A program made the position numbers and the translations under genes. Below the pieces are notes generated by a model, which was given only the letters and a program-made list of their open reading frames with translations, ran no database searches and was not told where the DNA came from. Below, piece after piece: positions 1-9,298 of a DNA stretch of 64,000 bases; positions within the stretch are counted from its first letter, which is position 1; every line of letters starts with the position of its first letter. Origin of the DNA: Pseudoips prasinana (taxonomy: Eukaryota; Arthropoda; Insecta; Lepidoptera; Nolidae); NCBI GenBank assembly GCA_951640165.1, contig OX621240.1:7266713-7330712 (forward strand). Direction: 5' to 3'.

Positions 1-235
1 TCTAGTAACATAGATATTTAGGTACATCTTGTATGAAAACATTTATAAAATTTATTTTATTACAGAAATGATATTTAGCTAGCTCGTATCAAGTTATTGT
101 CAAGAGATTATGTTTAATTATCTAGTTTAAGTCTAATATTTTTACTACATATTGTCAATGGTTCTGTCTATATTAAAGGTATTATTATTATGACGGACCT
201 TGTGTTAATAACGACGGTCGCGCTTTAATGCTACC
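1..235 (-). repeat. Dispersed repeat family D, copy 1 (cut by window edge)
   Basis: Shares long blocks with 8775-9045, 36385-37010 and, inverted, 24938-25155, 32760-33170 and 62995-63230. Shared landmarks are 'atatttaggtacac', 'agttattgtcaagg', 'ggttctgtct' and 'ggaccttgtgttaataacga'. In minus orientation the better copies end in 'GTGAATAAAAACC', like a poly(A)-signal 3' end, so it is probably a LINE 3' UTR or retroposon. The neighbouring LINE at 582 lies on the same strand and might own this 3' UTR, which is inference. Confidence 0.6.
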
Positions 236-581
236 ACCGGATCCAATGCGCCCCAACTGAGAAGACCCAGCGAAACAAACTCAGTGGGTTCATCTACTAC
301 CGGTTTCAACACGACCCAGTTGAGACGGTCCGGCGAAACATACTCAAGCGGGCATGAACACGGGATTTGGTCCAATTAGAGTAATTATTTAGTAGGCAAA
401 CACAATATATGCTCGATCGGTTGTCTGAATGCTTATTATTTTAGATTATATTTAGGTATACAAAAGAAAAACTTCGAAACAATAACATTATTCATTTTGA
501 GACAGAGTCAATAATTTTAAATTAAGTATATGATAGCAATCATTTACAGATAGTTCACGTAACACAGCAGATCAGTCATGT
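236..581. repeat. Probable LINE 3' UTR segment
   Basis: Between repeat D and the LINE C-terminus. The block around 250-300 (ctgagaagaccc, cgaaacaaactcagt, ctaccggtt) recurs inverted at about 45270-45325, so it is repetitive. Bases 400-581 are AT-rich with nothing else seen. Confidence 0.4.
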
Positions 582-919
582 CTATATGGCTACAAGATCT
601 CCAGCGAGCAATGTGCAGGTAGGAAGTGAGAGCCAGACGTCTTTGTCATCGATGTACTCTTTAGTGGTGTAATAACCCCTAGCCATAAGTACACGTTTAA
701 TATGTGTTTTAAAACTTGTGTCAGGCAGATCAGTAATTTGAGTAGGAAGCTTGTTATAAAACCTAATACAATTTCCTAAAAATGATTTATTAGTTTTGCT
801 TACTCTAAAGCCTGGCATGGCTAGTTTGTTTTTATTCCTAGTATTTATATTATGCAGTTCACTTTTCTTTTTATAACTATGAATATTTTTTCTAACAAAC
901 ATTATATTCTGATATATAA
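582..919 (-). pseudogene. LINE C-terminal end, part 3' of the mariner insertion
   Basis: A minus-strand frame of about 106 codons has the hallmarks of insect non-LTR retrotransposon C-termini: an HNINTRNKNKL stretch, then KSFLGNCIRFYNKLP, then a tail TSFKTHIKRVL...YYTTKEYI. The same frame resumes at 2206-2345 on the far side of the mariner, where AVRAIYGLGSRDSLRNLF is read. It is the severed 3' part of one LINE ORF2. No reverse transcriptase core is present here, so it is dead coding sequence. The LINE clade cannot be fixed from this tail. Confidence 0.75.
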
Positions 920-921
920 TA

Positions 922-949
922 GGTCTTTACCTATGAAATTGCCGTTTTG
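922..949 (+). repeat. Mariner terminal inverted repeat (transposase 3' side)
   Basis: Begins GGTCTTTACCTATGAAATTG. The first 25 bases match the reverse complement of the other end exactly. It lies downstream of the transposase stop. Confidence 0.93.
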
Positions 950-996
950 TATGAAAAAATTTAAACGAATTTTTTTCATGAATTTTTTTATTTGTA

Positions 997-2016
997 TTAA
1001 TCGAAGTAATCACCCATGCAATCAATGCATCTTTGCCATCGCAGTGGCAGTTTATTGATGCCCTTCTTAAAGAAATCAGCTGGACGGGAGGCAACAAATT
1101 CTTCAAAGGCATTTTGTACTGCCTCTCGGGTATTGAATTTTTTTCCCGCCAAGAAGTTATCCAAATTCTGGAAAAAGTAGTAGTCTGTAGGCGCAAGGTC
1201 TGGTGAGTAGGGCGGATGACGGAGAGCTTCCAACCCCAGTTCTTGCAACTTGGAGACCGTCTGCTGTGCAGTATGAGGTCGCGCGTTGTCGTGCAGGAGC
1301 AGCGGAGACGAGCGATTGACCAATGCTGGTTGGAGATGCGCCAGCTTCTCCATCATTGTGCTCAGTTCTTCACAGTACACATCTGCAGTAATGCTCACCC
1401 CGTTTGGTAAGAAGCTGTGATGAATCACACCGGCGCTAGACCACCAAACAGTGACCATCACTTTTCTAGGGGTAAGTTTTCGTTTAGGGCATTGTTTAGG
1501 TGCTGAACCAGGATCCAACCAACTTGCTGAGCGCTTGCGGTTATCAAACAGAATCCATTTTTCATCGCAGGTAACAATGCGGTTCAAAATTCCTTCATTT
1601 GTGTGTCTGTTGAGCAGTGCAAGGCACGTCTCGACGCGTACTTCGCGCTGGCGATCATTGAGTTCGTGGGGCACCCATTTGTCAAGCTTTTTTACCTTGC
1701 CAATTTGACGCAAATGGACCAATATTGTTTTGACGCTAACGTCGAAAGCTGCTGCTAATTCAGCCGTAGATTGTGTATCATCAGCTTCCACAACCGCCTT
1801 TAATTCGTCATTGCCGACCAAAGTCTTCGGACGACCGCGAGGTTCATTTTTCAGGTCGAAATTTCCAGAACGGAAGCGAGCAAACCAATAACAGGTGGTG
1901 CGTTGGTTTGTAGTGTTAGCTCCGTAAACGTCGTTGATGTTGCGTGCCGCTTGTGCCGCGTTGCTGCCACGACGGTACTCATATTCCATAATTACTCGAA
2001 TTTTTAACGTATCCAT
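997..2016 (-). CDS. Mariner transposase (DD34D)
   Basis: Cut-and-paste transposase of the Tc1/mariner superfamily; it binds the element's ends and moves it into TA sites in the nucleus. The ATG at 2016 gives 339 residues, close to the usual ~345. The frame is open 13 codons further up (ATG at 2055), but the start MDTLKIRV fits other mariners better. The N-terminal ~110 residues are the paired helix-turn-helix region with GRPK linker. WVPHEL is at about 114-119. Catalytic aspartates are D151 (TCDEKW), D243 (LLHDNARPH) and D278 (YSPDLAPTD), with exactly 34 residues between the last two. No stop or frameshift is seen. TCDEKWILFDNRKR and ITADVYC resemble the group containing Hsmar1/SETMAR-type mariners, but the subfamily is inferred from memory. 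Confidence 0.95.
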   Translation of the reverse strand: MDTLKIRVIMEYEYRRGSNAAQAARNINDVYGANTTNQRTTCYWFARFRSGNFDLKNEPRGRPKTLVGNDELKAVVEADDTQSTAELAAAFDVSVKTILVHLRQIGKVKKLDKWVPHELNDRQREVRVETCLALLNRHTNEGILNRIVTCDEKWILFDNRKRSASWLDPGSAPKQCPKRKLTPRKVMVTVWWSSAGVIHHSFLPNGVSITADVYCEELSTMMEKLAHLQPALVNRSSPLLLHDNARPHTAQQTVSKLQELGLEALRHPPYSPDLAPTDYYFFQNLDNFLAGKKFNTREAVQNAFEEFVASRPADFFKKGINKLPLRWQRCIDCMGDYFD

Positions 2017-2175
2017 GATGACGAAAAAGATTGAAATGCGATGAAAATGTAACACTAATCAATAAAGAAATGACTACTTTTGGAAAAAAGAATCCATGTT
2101 TTTAAAATAAAATTAATTTGAAATTAGAATTCTTAGCCAAACAAAAATTATTTTGATTTGAAATGGCCAGTACTG

Positions 2176-2203
2176 CAGAACGGCAATTTCATAGGTAAAG
2201 ACC
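2176..2203 (-). repeat. Mariner terminal inverted repeat (transposase 5' side)
   Basis: Reverse complement begins GGTCTTTACCTATGAAATTG, followed by TA at 2204-2205. It diverges from the other end only after the first 25 bases. Confidence 0.93.
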
Positions 2204-2205
2204 TA

Positions 2206-2345
2206 ATATATTCCGATGGCACAGTAAGTATATTTATTTCTTTAAACAAATTTCGCAAAGAATCGCGACTGCCTAAACCATAAATGGCTCTGACTGCTCT
2301 TTTCTTTCCCAATTCCCAAGATACAAATTTATTTTGGGAGTCAGG
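2206..2345 (-). pseudogene. LINE ORF2 fragment, part 5' of the mariner insertion
   Basis: The minus strand reads KKRAVRAIYGLGSRDSLRNLF and then VPSEYI, the usual block just upstream of the C-terminal tail in jockey/CR1-like LINEs. If the mariner and one TA are left out, the frame runs without a break into 919-582. Upstream the LINE ends abruptly near 2345 against an RTE-type fragment. Confidence 0.75.
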
Positions 2346-2379
2346 AACTACGAAGTTAAATGGCTTGTATTATATAACG

Positions 2380-2545
2380 ACGGCCATTGGGGCAGAAATG
2401 TTCTTGAGTGGCGACCATGGACCGGAAGATGCAGCGTGGGCAGGCAGGTCGCTGGAAACCGCTGGATGCGATTAGTGCAAGACTGGCAATTGTGGAGACC
2501 TTTGGGGGCCTTCGTTCAGCAGTGGACGTCTTTCGGCTGATATGA
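2380..2545 (+). pseudogene. RTE-type LINE 3' end
   Basis: Reads GRNVLEWRPWTGRCSVGR, then AGNRWMRLVQDWQLWRPLG, then VQQWTSFG and a stop, followed by 'gatatgatgatgatta'. This is the C-terminus and short ATG-type 3' tail of RTE-like LINEs common in Lepidoptera. The usual PPTRWTDDL segment after SVGR is missing, so it carries a small internal deletion. Only the last ~55 residues remain. Confidence 0.75.
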
Positions 2546-3435
2546 TGATGATTATATAAAAATATTTATTTTTATTATTTGACTACGGTTACGTCTTTAG
2601 ATTCTAGCCAACAAATGCCATCAAAACTTGTTGCGTTTTACCTATCTAGCCATCCAATGTACCCTACGGTAACATTTAACTTTAAATCGGTGTGCTCTAT
2701 CGTAAACAATAAGGTCCTAATAATAAGGTAAGTCTAGCAACTTAGTGCTCATTAAAAGAAAATACAACACGGAAGGTCAATCGAATTCAGCTCTTAATTA
2801 AAAAGTTGCCCCTAGATTATCATCACACGATACGACAACGTTAAACACAAAAAACACATCGTAAGTCTAACCAAATATAACTTATGTAAAAAGTCTTCTA
2901 ATTATCTTGTTAGTCTATACATATTAATGGTGTATAGTCGCGCACAAAAGTAGCTGCACTGCTTGTAAAGTTGCTTCCTATTTAATTGATTTGAAATTAT
3001 AATTGACGGATGGAAGACGTCGAGGGTTAAGTCAAGACACTTACTTTTAATTAACCTTTGCTGATAATTTATTACTACGAGACGGAATATGACAACCGCA
3101 TCTTGCTTTGTGAGGGCGTAAAAATAAACCTGAGGGAATATTTATCAGATAAAGGGAAGCAGCGTCTTTTAGCACATGATATCAAGTACTCAACAGCCGC
3201 GCAACGGTTATGACGTAGTTGCTATATTATATTTACATTGCGATTATTTATTTAATTAGTGATCATTGTATTAATTACTATAGTAATTCCATAAAAAATT
3301 TACATCTTAAAACTATTATCAATCATTATAAGACTCTCAATTGATTTCCTTGTTAAGACTCGCAATTAGAACGTTACTCTGTTCGATTATATATTGTGTG
3401 TGGAAAACATATCGGAGTTTTAATGGGCAAAACCT
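2546..3435. other. No recognised gene
   Basis: AT-rich sequence without a convincing ORF. Bases about 3130-3165 (gagggaatatttatcag...gggaagcagcg) weakly match the RTE 3' UTR block at 36580-36615, suggesting a decayed relic. Confidence 0.5.
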
Positions 3436-4320
3436 TTTTTTTTATAAGGTTAGCCTACGCAAGCCACTCGCAAAAAGTGTCTGCGGGTGGGTATGTCGGA
3501 CCGACTAAACCTAACCTGCCGTGGACTTCTCTTGGCGCCTGATAGGGGGAGCCCCGGGAACTCGGGTATGCTGCTCCGGTGCTCCCCTTTTGCGCCATGT
3601 CCCAGATGGTCGGGACAAGTACCGGAGGGCTATGGATTGCCCTCTCCTATTGCCGACTCCTGCCAGTCCAGCACAGCGACTGCGCCACAAACAGATCGCT
3701 GCCTTCCCGGAGCTGCTTTCACGTGGTGGCAGTAGAGGACACTTCTCATACTGCCACCGCAGCCCCGAGGAGAGTTGGGCTACCGGCTGCCGCCGCCACC
3801 CCGTCGCCTCCTCCGTCTGCGAGCGGGATCGGCTCGCTCCCGATCCCGCACGGCGGCCTCCTTCTGGAGCATGACTGCCTCACAGAAGGAGACCACGGCG
3901 TCCTATTTGGTGGAGTCGCCAGCCAGCATCGCATAAACGACTGCTGGTGGCGAAAGATCCCGTCTGACATCAGCGACCAGGACTCGTCTCTCGGCCTCCC
4001 AGGCCAGGCACTCTTCTAGCGTATGCTGGGCAGAGTCAAGGTCGCTTTCGCAATGGTGACAGTGTGTTGTCGCTTCTCGACCGATCCGATTCAGATACTC
4101 ACCGAAACACCCGTGTCCGGTGAGTATCTGTGTCAGTCTGTAGGTGACGCAACCACTCCTTCTTCCCACCCAGGCCTCGAGGTGAGGCAGGATGGCACCG
4201 ACGGCAGGCTGAATGTGCAAAACCCACGAGTGCGTAATACATATCATGTCAGACACATTATGTTCACTGCTGGAAAAGAGCGGACGGGTTGGCGATCGCA
4301 GTTTGATTTTTAGAAAGAAC
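3436..4320 (-). mobile_element. 5'-truncated R1-like LINE, C-terminus plus 3' UTR
   Basis: The 3' UTR (3436-3745) recurs at 6085-6240 (minus), 15395-15655 (plus) and 29090-29215 (plus), each ending in a short A-tract. Here the A-run is read on the minus strand at 3436-3445. The coding end lies at about 3750-4320 and the element is 5'-truncated near 4320. Confidence 0.75.
3750..4320 (-). pseudogene. R1-like LINE ORF2 C-terminal domain
   Basis: Minus strand: GCVTYRLTQILTGHGCFGEYL, then CHHCESDLDSAQHTLEEC (C-x2-C-x8-H-x4-C, the zinc-knuckle-like motif near R1-clade C-termini), then AWEAERRVLVADVRRDLSPPAVV. At 3904 an in-frame TAG interrupts the frame. Reading through it continues DAVVSFCEAVMLQKEAA and an arginine-rich end, typical of these elements, so the TAG is a point nonsense mutation. 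A related C-terminus fragment is at 37840-37970. Confidence 0.8.
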
Positions 4321-4492
4321 GGTTTACAGCTTTTTATGGTTATTAATCTAAACATGCACCTGAGACACCTTTTCTGTGCTTTTAATATTTATGCATGCAA
4401 TATCTATGCATTTATTTCCTGTAGAATTTACCCAGAAAAATATTCCGTATCTGAGTACTTTACTTTCGTATTTATAATATTAGTAAGGATTA
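4321..4492. other. No recognised feature
   Basis: AT-rich spacer between the R1-like LINE and a Helitron. Overlapping ORFs here look fortuitous. Confidence 0.5.
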
Positions 4493-4816
4493 TCCATACA
4501 CATATAATAAAATCGTACGAAATTCAAAAGTGTACATTGAATATTTATTAAAAAGGATACTTGGGGCGTGATCTACGATCGACACCGAAGCCAAAAAATA
4601 TAGTTTTTAGAATTTTTGTCTGTGTGTCTGTTTGTCTGTATGTTTGTCCGGGCTAAACTCAAAAAGTACTGTATGGATTTACTTCAAATTTTACATGAAT
4701 ATTACTAAGAGGTCGGGTCAACATATAGGCTACATATTATCACGCTATCACGTACGGGGGAGAAGCTATGATAATTTATAAATTTGAACGCGGGTAAAAC
4801 CGCGGGGCACAGCTTG
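4493..4816 (+). mobile_element. Non-autonomous Helitron, family H1
   Basis: Starts TC after an A and ends 'CGCGGGGCACAGCTTG' before T, with the CTAG terminus mutated to CTTG. The GC hairpin (cgcgg/ccgcg, loop gtaaaa) lies ~9 bp from the end. It shares its whole length with 33548-33860, 44424-44739, 57296-57607 and 60975-61286. No coding capacity. Confidence 0.82.
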
Positions 4817-4916
4817 TAATATATAATTTAAATTTAATTTGAAATAAATTGCTGATTTCTTGAATTTTTCAATATAATCACTGAAAATGCGAGACAGGAT
4901 TGACTTCCATTGACTG

Positions 4917-5035
4917 CACGTATGGCGCAGCGGCTGAGACAGTCGCCTCGCCCCTTCGTGTCGTGGGTTCGAGTCCCGCGCCGGACAACTATTTGTGTGA
5001 CCAATAAATAGTTGTTCTGAGTCTTTCTATTTTAT
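4917..5035 (+). mobile_element. tRNA-headed SINE, family C
   Basis: Contains box A-like TGGCGCAGCGG and box B GGGTTCGAGTCCC in tRNA spacing, followed by 'ggacaactatttgtgtgacc' and 'gttctgagtc'. A second, more diverged copy is at 35690-35790. The head is too irregular and lacks the acceptor pairing of a working tRNA gene. Confidence 0.65.
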
Positions 5036-5637
5036 GTTATTTAAGGAAAATAAAATCTGAAATGCGAGACAGGGTTAAGATAGGTACAGTATTTACTTAG
5101 TGAAGTCATCACAACACGATTCGGTTTTACACTAATATTATTGCTTATTATTCGTATAAAAAATTGTGAGTAAAAAATACAAACAAACGTATTTTAATAT
5201 TATTATTAATATCTAAACATCACTAATTATCACGTCACAGTTATATAAAATAATAAAAATGATTTATTTCCTTTAACTCAAGTTAATCTAATGACAATAT
5301 TGTTGAGGCCTCCTTTTAGGCATAACATTGCCTGTGTTAGGACGCCTCGCTCTTCCACATTGTTAAGCTACTTATGGTGATGACTGTACTTAATGTACGG
5401 TGAAATGAATGAGCACCTTCTTTTATAAGCAACGTAGCGTCGATAAGGCTACATGACAGTTTGACATGTAAACAACATTTTTCTCCATGGTTATGTAGCA
5501 ACTTAAGGTCTGATGAAGGTCATCAGTGACGGACCCAGTTTTATATGGGTATACAATTACACAGGGGCACTTTGTATTCCATCACTATCATGACTCGATG
5601 GGACGACTAGCAACACAACCGGAAAAACCCAGGCTCT
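5036..5637. other. No recognised gene; retroposon target at right end
   Basis: AT-rich to about 5460, then a moderately GC stretch (5460-5637) that resumes after the inserted retroposon at 6013. The copied target ACCCAGGCTCT ends at 5637. Confidence 0.45.
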
Positions 5638-6001
5638 TGAGAGTTTTGGCACCAACGCGGAAAAAGACGCATCAGGGCATTCTTTCATTTTCAAAAACTG
5701 GTGTAAATTCAAGTTTTTATGTGTAAATATGGTGGATTTATTGACATAACATCATGGACAACGTACATAAGTGGAGGAAAGTGCCATATTGCCGTGAATT
5801 GCGATTTTCTGTGTTGAATCTAAAACTCCATATAAGCCTCTATTAAAGTCTCCACTGCTTTACTGGGGTACGACAAGGACTACGTATGACTTGACTGTGA
5901 CGGACTTTACTTGACAAAATAAATGGAATAAAAATATATTTTACGGAAGGCTCATAAGGCCGAAGAAGCCAGAGACGTAAAACAGAATTAAAAAAAAAAA
6001 C
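5638..6001 (+). mobile_element. Retroposon C, copy 1, with 11-bp target duplication
   Basis: About 365 bp from 'gttttggcaccaacgcgg' to a poly(A) run, flanked by direct repeats ACCCAGGCTCT (5627-5637 and 6002-6012). Copy 2 (9299-9672) starts at the same internal point. Near its 3' end it has AATAAA and 'aaggctcataaggcc'. No tRNA or 5S promoter boxes are obvious, so its parent RNA is unknown. Confidence 0.8.
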
Positions 6002-6084
6002 ACCCAGGCTCTCTTTATCTGCTGTTGACTACACTACCGAAGGGTCAGCGGAGAAAATACTTACGCATACAATTTCATCTTTTT

Positions 6085-6240
6085 CTTGATGCCTCCGCAT
6101 GCCACCTCCTAAAAGTGTCTGCGGGTGTGTATGTAGGACTCGCACTGACTAAACTTAACCTGCCGTGGACTTGTCTTGGCACCTGATGGGAGGAGCCCCG
6201 GTAATGCGAGTATGCTGCTCTGGTGCAAAAGTGCTGGGCT
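6085..6240 (-). mobile_element. R1-like LINE 3' UTR fragment
   Basis: Shares 'gtgtctgcgggtg', 'taacctgccgtggactt' and 'cctgatggg' blocks with 3450-3600 and, inverted, 15480-15620. The 3' A-run is read on the minus strand near 6080-6090. Confidence 0.72.
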
Positions 6241-6258
6241 ATATTTACTTTTTGCGAT

Positions 6259-6281
6259 CATATATATATATATATATATAT
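6259..6281. repeat. (TA)n microsatellite
   Basis: About eleven TA units at the 3' edge of the jockey-type LINE, plausibly its simple-repeat tail. Confidence 0.85.
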
Positions 6282-7860
6282 TTCCGTTTATTGGTCTACA
6301 AAACTGGATATAGGCTAAATTGGATAAGACAGCATCGATTTATAAAAAATAAAGTCTATACCCTACTCTGATGTAGACACAGCTTGCTTAATTAGACAAA
6401 ACCTTAACTAATCTTAAGGGGTACTTATTCTAAGTTTAAACAAAACTATTAACTAGATCAGCAAAAATACTACAATAATATTTTCAGTTTATGCTTAATT
6501 GAGGCAAAAGAACAATTGAAAATATCAATGTCATTTTGGATTGCATTGCAACTTTTTGACATTCGGTACATAGGTGAATGAGTGCCAATATTAGTCCTAC
6601 AGCGTGGTAAGCTAAAGGTTTTATAATTGCACAAACGACTACCTACGCGAGGAACAGAGAAATTTAAACGTTCGAGTGTACATGGACTCTCAATGAGCCC
6701 ATGAATTGCTTTATACGTCATTATTACATCACAAGCTTTTCTTCGTGAGTTTAAAGATGCGACTTTGTAGTGCGACAACCTATTCTGATAAGATGTAAGG
6801 AAACGACATTTGTTGTCGGTGTATGACAGATGGTATAAAAATCTCTTTTGAACACGCTCTATACGATCTGAGTGGACTTGATAACCTGGGCTCCAGATGG
6901 TACAACAGTATTCAAGGATATTTCGTACAATAGAGTTATATATAATTATTGTTAAAGATGAATTTCTGATTTTTTTCATTTGACGGTTTAAAAACCCTGA
7001 CAATTGTGACGTTTTTTTAATAATTTCGTCTATATGGTGCCTAAAACTGAAAGCAGTGTCTAAGAAAACGCCCAGATCACGAATAGTTGTTAGTTCTTTT
7101 ATGTTTTTGTTTATTATTTTGTAATTAGTAGGAGAAAGATTTTTCTTACGAGAAAATTTTATATGGAAACATTTGTCGGGATTTAAAATCATGAAATTGT
7201 CAGAACTCCATTTTTCTATTCTATATATGTCATTTTGTAAACATTGTATATCATAATCGCTCGTAACGGTCCGGTAAATTTTCAAATCGTCAGCATACAT
7301 TTTAAAACTATTTTCGATGACGTCACAAAGGTCATTAATAAAAACCAAAAATAATAAGGGACCTAGAAGAGATCCTTGAGGAACTCCTGTAGGAGCTGAA
7401 AACACAAAAGAATTATACCCACAAAGAGACACTAGTTGGGAGCGATTCGATAGGTATGATGCACACCATCTCAGTAGTGAGCCGTGAATGCCTATATCGG
7501 AAAGCTTATCTAACAGTAAAGAATGGTTAACTAAATCAAATGCTCGCCTAAAATCGGTGTAAACAGCATGAATTTCTTTGTTATTATCTAAAGCTGAGGA
7601 AATATCATTGACGTACTCCAGTAAATTTGTAGTAGTAGATTTTTTGGGCAGGAAGCCATGCTGGTTTACATTAATCTTATGTCTGACATGAGAAAGCATT
7701 TGTTTGTGTATTAATGATTCAAAAACTTTCCCTGCCACCGACAGAATGGAAATCGGTCTATAATTAGACACAACATCGGTCTGACCAGACTTGTGTATAG
7801 GTGTTATATGAGCGATCTTCCATTGGGAGGGAAAGATGGTGAGGGATGTAGGAATGTTTT
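6282..7860 (-). mobile_element. 5'-truncated jockey-type LINE
   Basis: Consists of an open reverse transcriptase frame (6470-7858), a ~190-bp 3' UTR and a probable (TA)n tail. A stop at about 7861 and loss of homology mark the 5' truncation, so the endonuclease and ORF1 are absent. Its 3' side abuts R1-like 3' UTR sequence. Confidence 0.88.
6470..7858 (-). pseudogene. LINE reverse transcriptase, 5'-truncated but open
   Basis: An RNA-templated DNA polymerase for target-primed insertion. The frame is open from the truncation (first in-frame ATG at 7771) to the stop at 6470, 462 codons. Before the first Met it reads FPSQWKIAHITPIHKSG, confirming missing upstream sequence. Counting from that Met: NYRPISI at 3-9; motif A AVYTDFRRAFD with Asp 73; motif B TGVPQGSLLGPLLF at about 128-141; motif C MYADD with the catalytic pair at 161-162. 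The thumb and C-terminal tail follow (RDLGVFLD, LEYCCTIWSPG, RVQKRFLYHL). No frameshift or stop is seen, so the insertion is probably young. Without the endonuclease and 5' end it cannot be autonomous. Confidence 0.9.
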
Positions 7861-8126
7861 AAATTCAATGCCATTTTGACACGCAATACTTTAATCGTAA
7901 AGATTGTTACGAAATGAAGTCGTTATAGCTTCAATTTAAATCCAAATGGTAATCGCTGGCTAATTAATATGAAACGGGACTGTACGGTTAGTGAACATTT
8001 AGACGGTTCGTTTTGCAATCTAATTGAGGTGCATTAAGTCTAATCTAAAAATGGATGCGCATTTGTTGCGCGTATTTGATTTATGATTATAAAATCAAGA
8101 AGAATTGACTAGCTGAAATGGCAGTG
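7861..8126. other. No recognised feature
   Basis: AT-rich spacer with no ORF and no recognised repeat. Confidence 0.5.
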
Positions 8127-8360
8127 GCTTTCACCAATCCGTAAGACGAGGTTAAGCAACTAAGCTCGCGGTCTGTCCATAGATGGGTGACCGCCAAAGT
8201 AGTTAAAATTTATGAGCGTCTCCGTGTTTCCGTGAGGGCACGTTAAGCTGTCGGTCCCGGTTGTAGACATTATCCGATGTCGTTAAGCCATGTAGGAGGC
8301 CTACTGGGCGGATTGAACAAATCTGACACTATGACAACAACTGCCCATACGATAAGAAGG
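8127..8360 (+). mobile_element. 5S-rRNA-derived SINE, copy 1
   Basis: GGTTAAGCAACT...GCGGTC and AGATGGGTGACCGCC align without gaps to the 3' half of insect 5S rRNA, covering box A and box C of its internal pol III promoter. The body continues with 'gagggcacgttaagctgtcggtcccggttgta' split by short changes, then 'ctgacact' and 'cccatacgataag'. Other copies: 11886, 15747, 20510, 23981, 33998, 38025 and 51447. Confidence 0.82.
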
Positions 8361-8503
8361 TAAGTATCACTCTTATAACTGACAGCCACTAGGACGGATA
8401 GGTTCATGGATGGCAACCACAAGACGCAACATGGTAGACAAGATGGGATAAAATAATTAAATAATAAAAAAAAAAACTTGTGTGTACTTATGTACACGCG
8501 TTA

Positions 8504-8773
8504 GAAGTTATACTTCTTAATATACAACTTGAACATAGTTATCAATTTTCATACCACCTATAACTAACTTCATGCTGTTATTTTTACGATGCGCGCGCAT
8601 CTGCGCGCGCATCGTAAAAATAACAGTAAATAACGTAAAAATTCACTGTCATACCGCCTAGAACTAACTTCATGCTGTTAAATTTTTTGGTATCGGTGTA
8701 CGCGCGCATCGTACAAATTCACTCTCATCATTTTTCTCCATCGCGTGCATCGCGCCAAAAGAAGTATAACTTC
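8504..8773. mobile_element. Hairpin-bearing MITE
   Basis: Bounded by perfect 15-bp inverted repeats GAAGTTATACTTCTT (8504-8518) and its complement (8759-8773). Inside are two copies of 'ctaactaacttcatgctgtta'-like sequence (about 8550-8580 and 8650-8680) and a GC-alternating palindrome. No coding capacity. The target duplication is unclear. Confidence 0.65.
8576..8625. repeat. Perfect palindrome, 24-bp arms
   Basis: Arms 8576-8599 and 8602-8625 are exact complements around two bases. Each contains GCGCGCGCA, next to a T-run arm. Confidence 0.93.
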
Positions 8774-8774
8774 A

Positions 8775-9045
8775 ATAAAAATAAAAAAGGTTTTTATTCA
8801 CGTAGACTTTAATAAAGCACTTGTGAATAGTCAGAACATGTTCGTAGTAATATATAATTAATTAATTATTATTTCTAGGTACATATTGATATTTAGGTAC
8901 ACGGATTGTACGAAATAATTTACAATAAGATTTATTTTATAACAGTAACGATATTTAGCTAACTTAAATTAAGTTATTGTCAAGGATCATGTGTAGGTTT
9001 AATTATCTAAATTTTAAATTTTAGCTATATTTTTACTACAGGAAG
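8775..9045 (-). repeat. Dispersed repeat family D, copy 2
   Basis: Reads from 'ggtttttattcacgtagac' through 'tagtcagaacatgttcg' to 'agctatatttttactaca'. In minus orientation it ends GTGAATAAAAACC. Confidence 0.7.
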
Positions 9046-9269
9046 TATCTGCATCCTAACAACCCATCTAGCGGTAAATGATTACCGTAGGCTTATACAC
9101 TTGCACATAGCCTCACTCCCGCGTTGCCGACCCTCCGATGAGCTTTAGGGACTTAACATACACGCAAGACCACAATATTAACATAAAAAATAGAAAAAAA
9201 AAAATCCACATAATCATGTCACCAGTAGATTAAGGATCATGTTCCGTTAAATATTAGTTTTATGTTATG

Positions 9270-9298
9270 TCATCATCACCATCATATCAGCCGAAAGA
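9270..9298 (-). mobile_element. RTE-type LINE 3' tip, left of a retroposon insertion
   Basis: 'catcatcaccatcatatcag' then CCGAAAGA is the inverted ATG-type tail of an RTE LINE. It resumes at 9673 after retroposon C. CAGCCGAAAGA is duplicated at both edges. Confidence 0.75.

Larger units (their letters stand above)
922..2203 (-). mobile_element. Complete mariner transposon
   Basis: A 1,282-bp element with near-identical terminal inverted repeats, flanked on both sides by TA (920-921 and 2204-2205), the canonical mariner target duplication. It carries one uninterrupted transposase gene. Size, ends, TA flanks and open frame all fit a full-length and possibly recent mariner. It sits inside a LINE coding frame, with LINE sequence continuing on either side. 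Confidence 0.95.

Noticed and set aside
1216..1708. Plus-strand ORFs opposite the mariner
   Set aside because: Shadows of the transposase gene.
3487..4019. Three overlapping plus-strand ORFs of 82-146 codons
   Set aside because: They lie antisense to an R1-like LINE UTR and C-terminus. They are GC-driven and have no domain.
8150..8205. 5S rRNA gene
   Set aside because: Only the 3' half matches. The flanks are SINE body and the copies are dispersed and decayed.
8576..8625. Rho-independent terminator
   Set aside because: The palindrome lies inside a MITE in a eukaryotic, operon-free sequence, so it is not a bacterial-type terminator.
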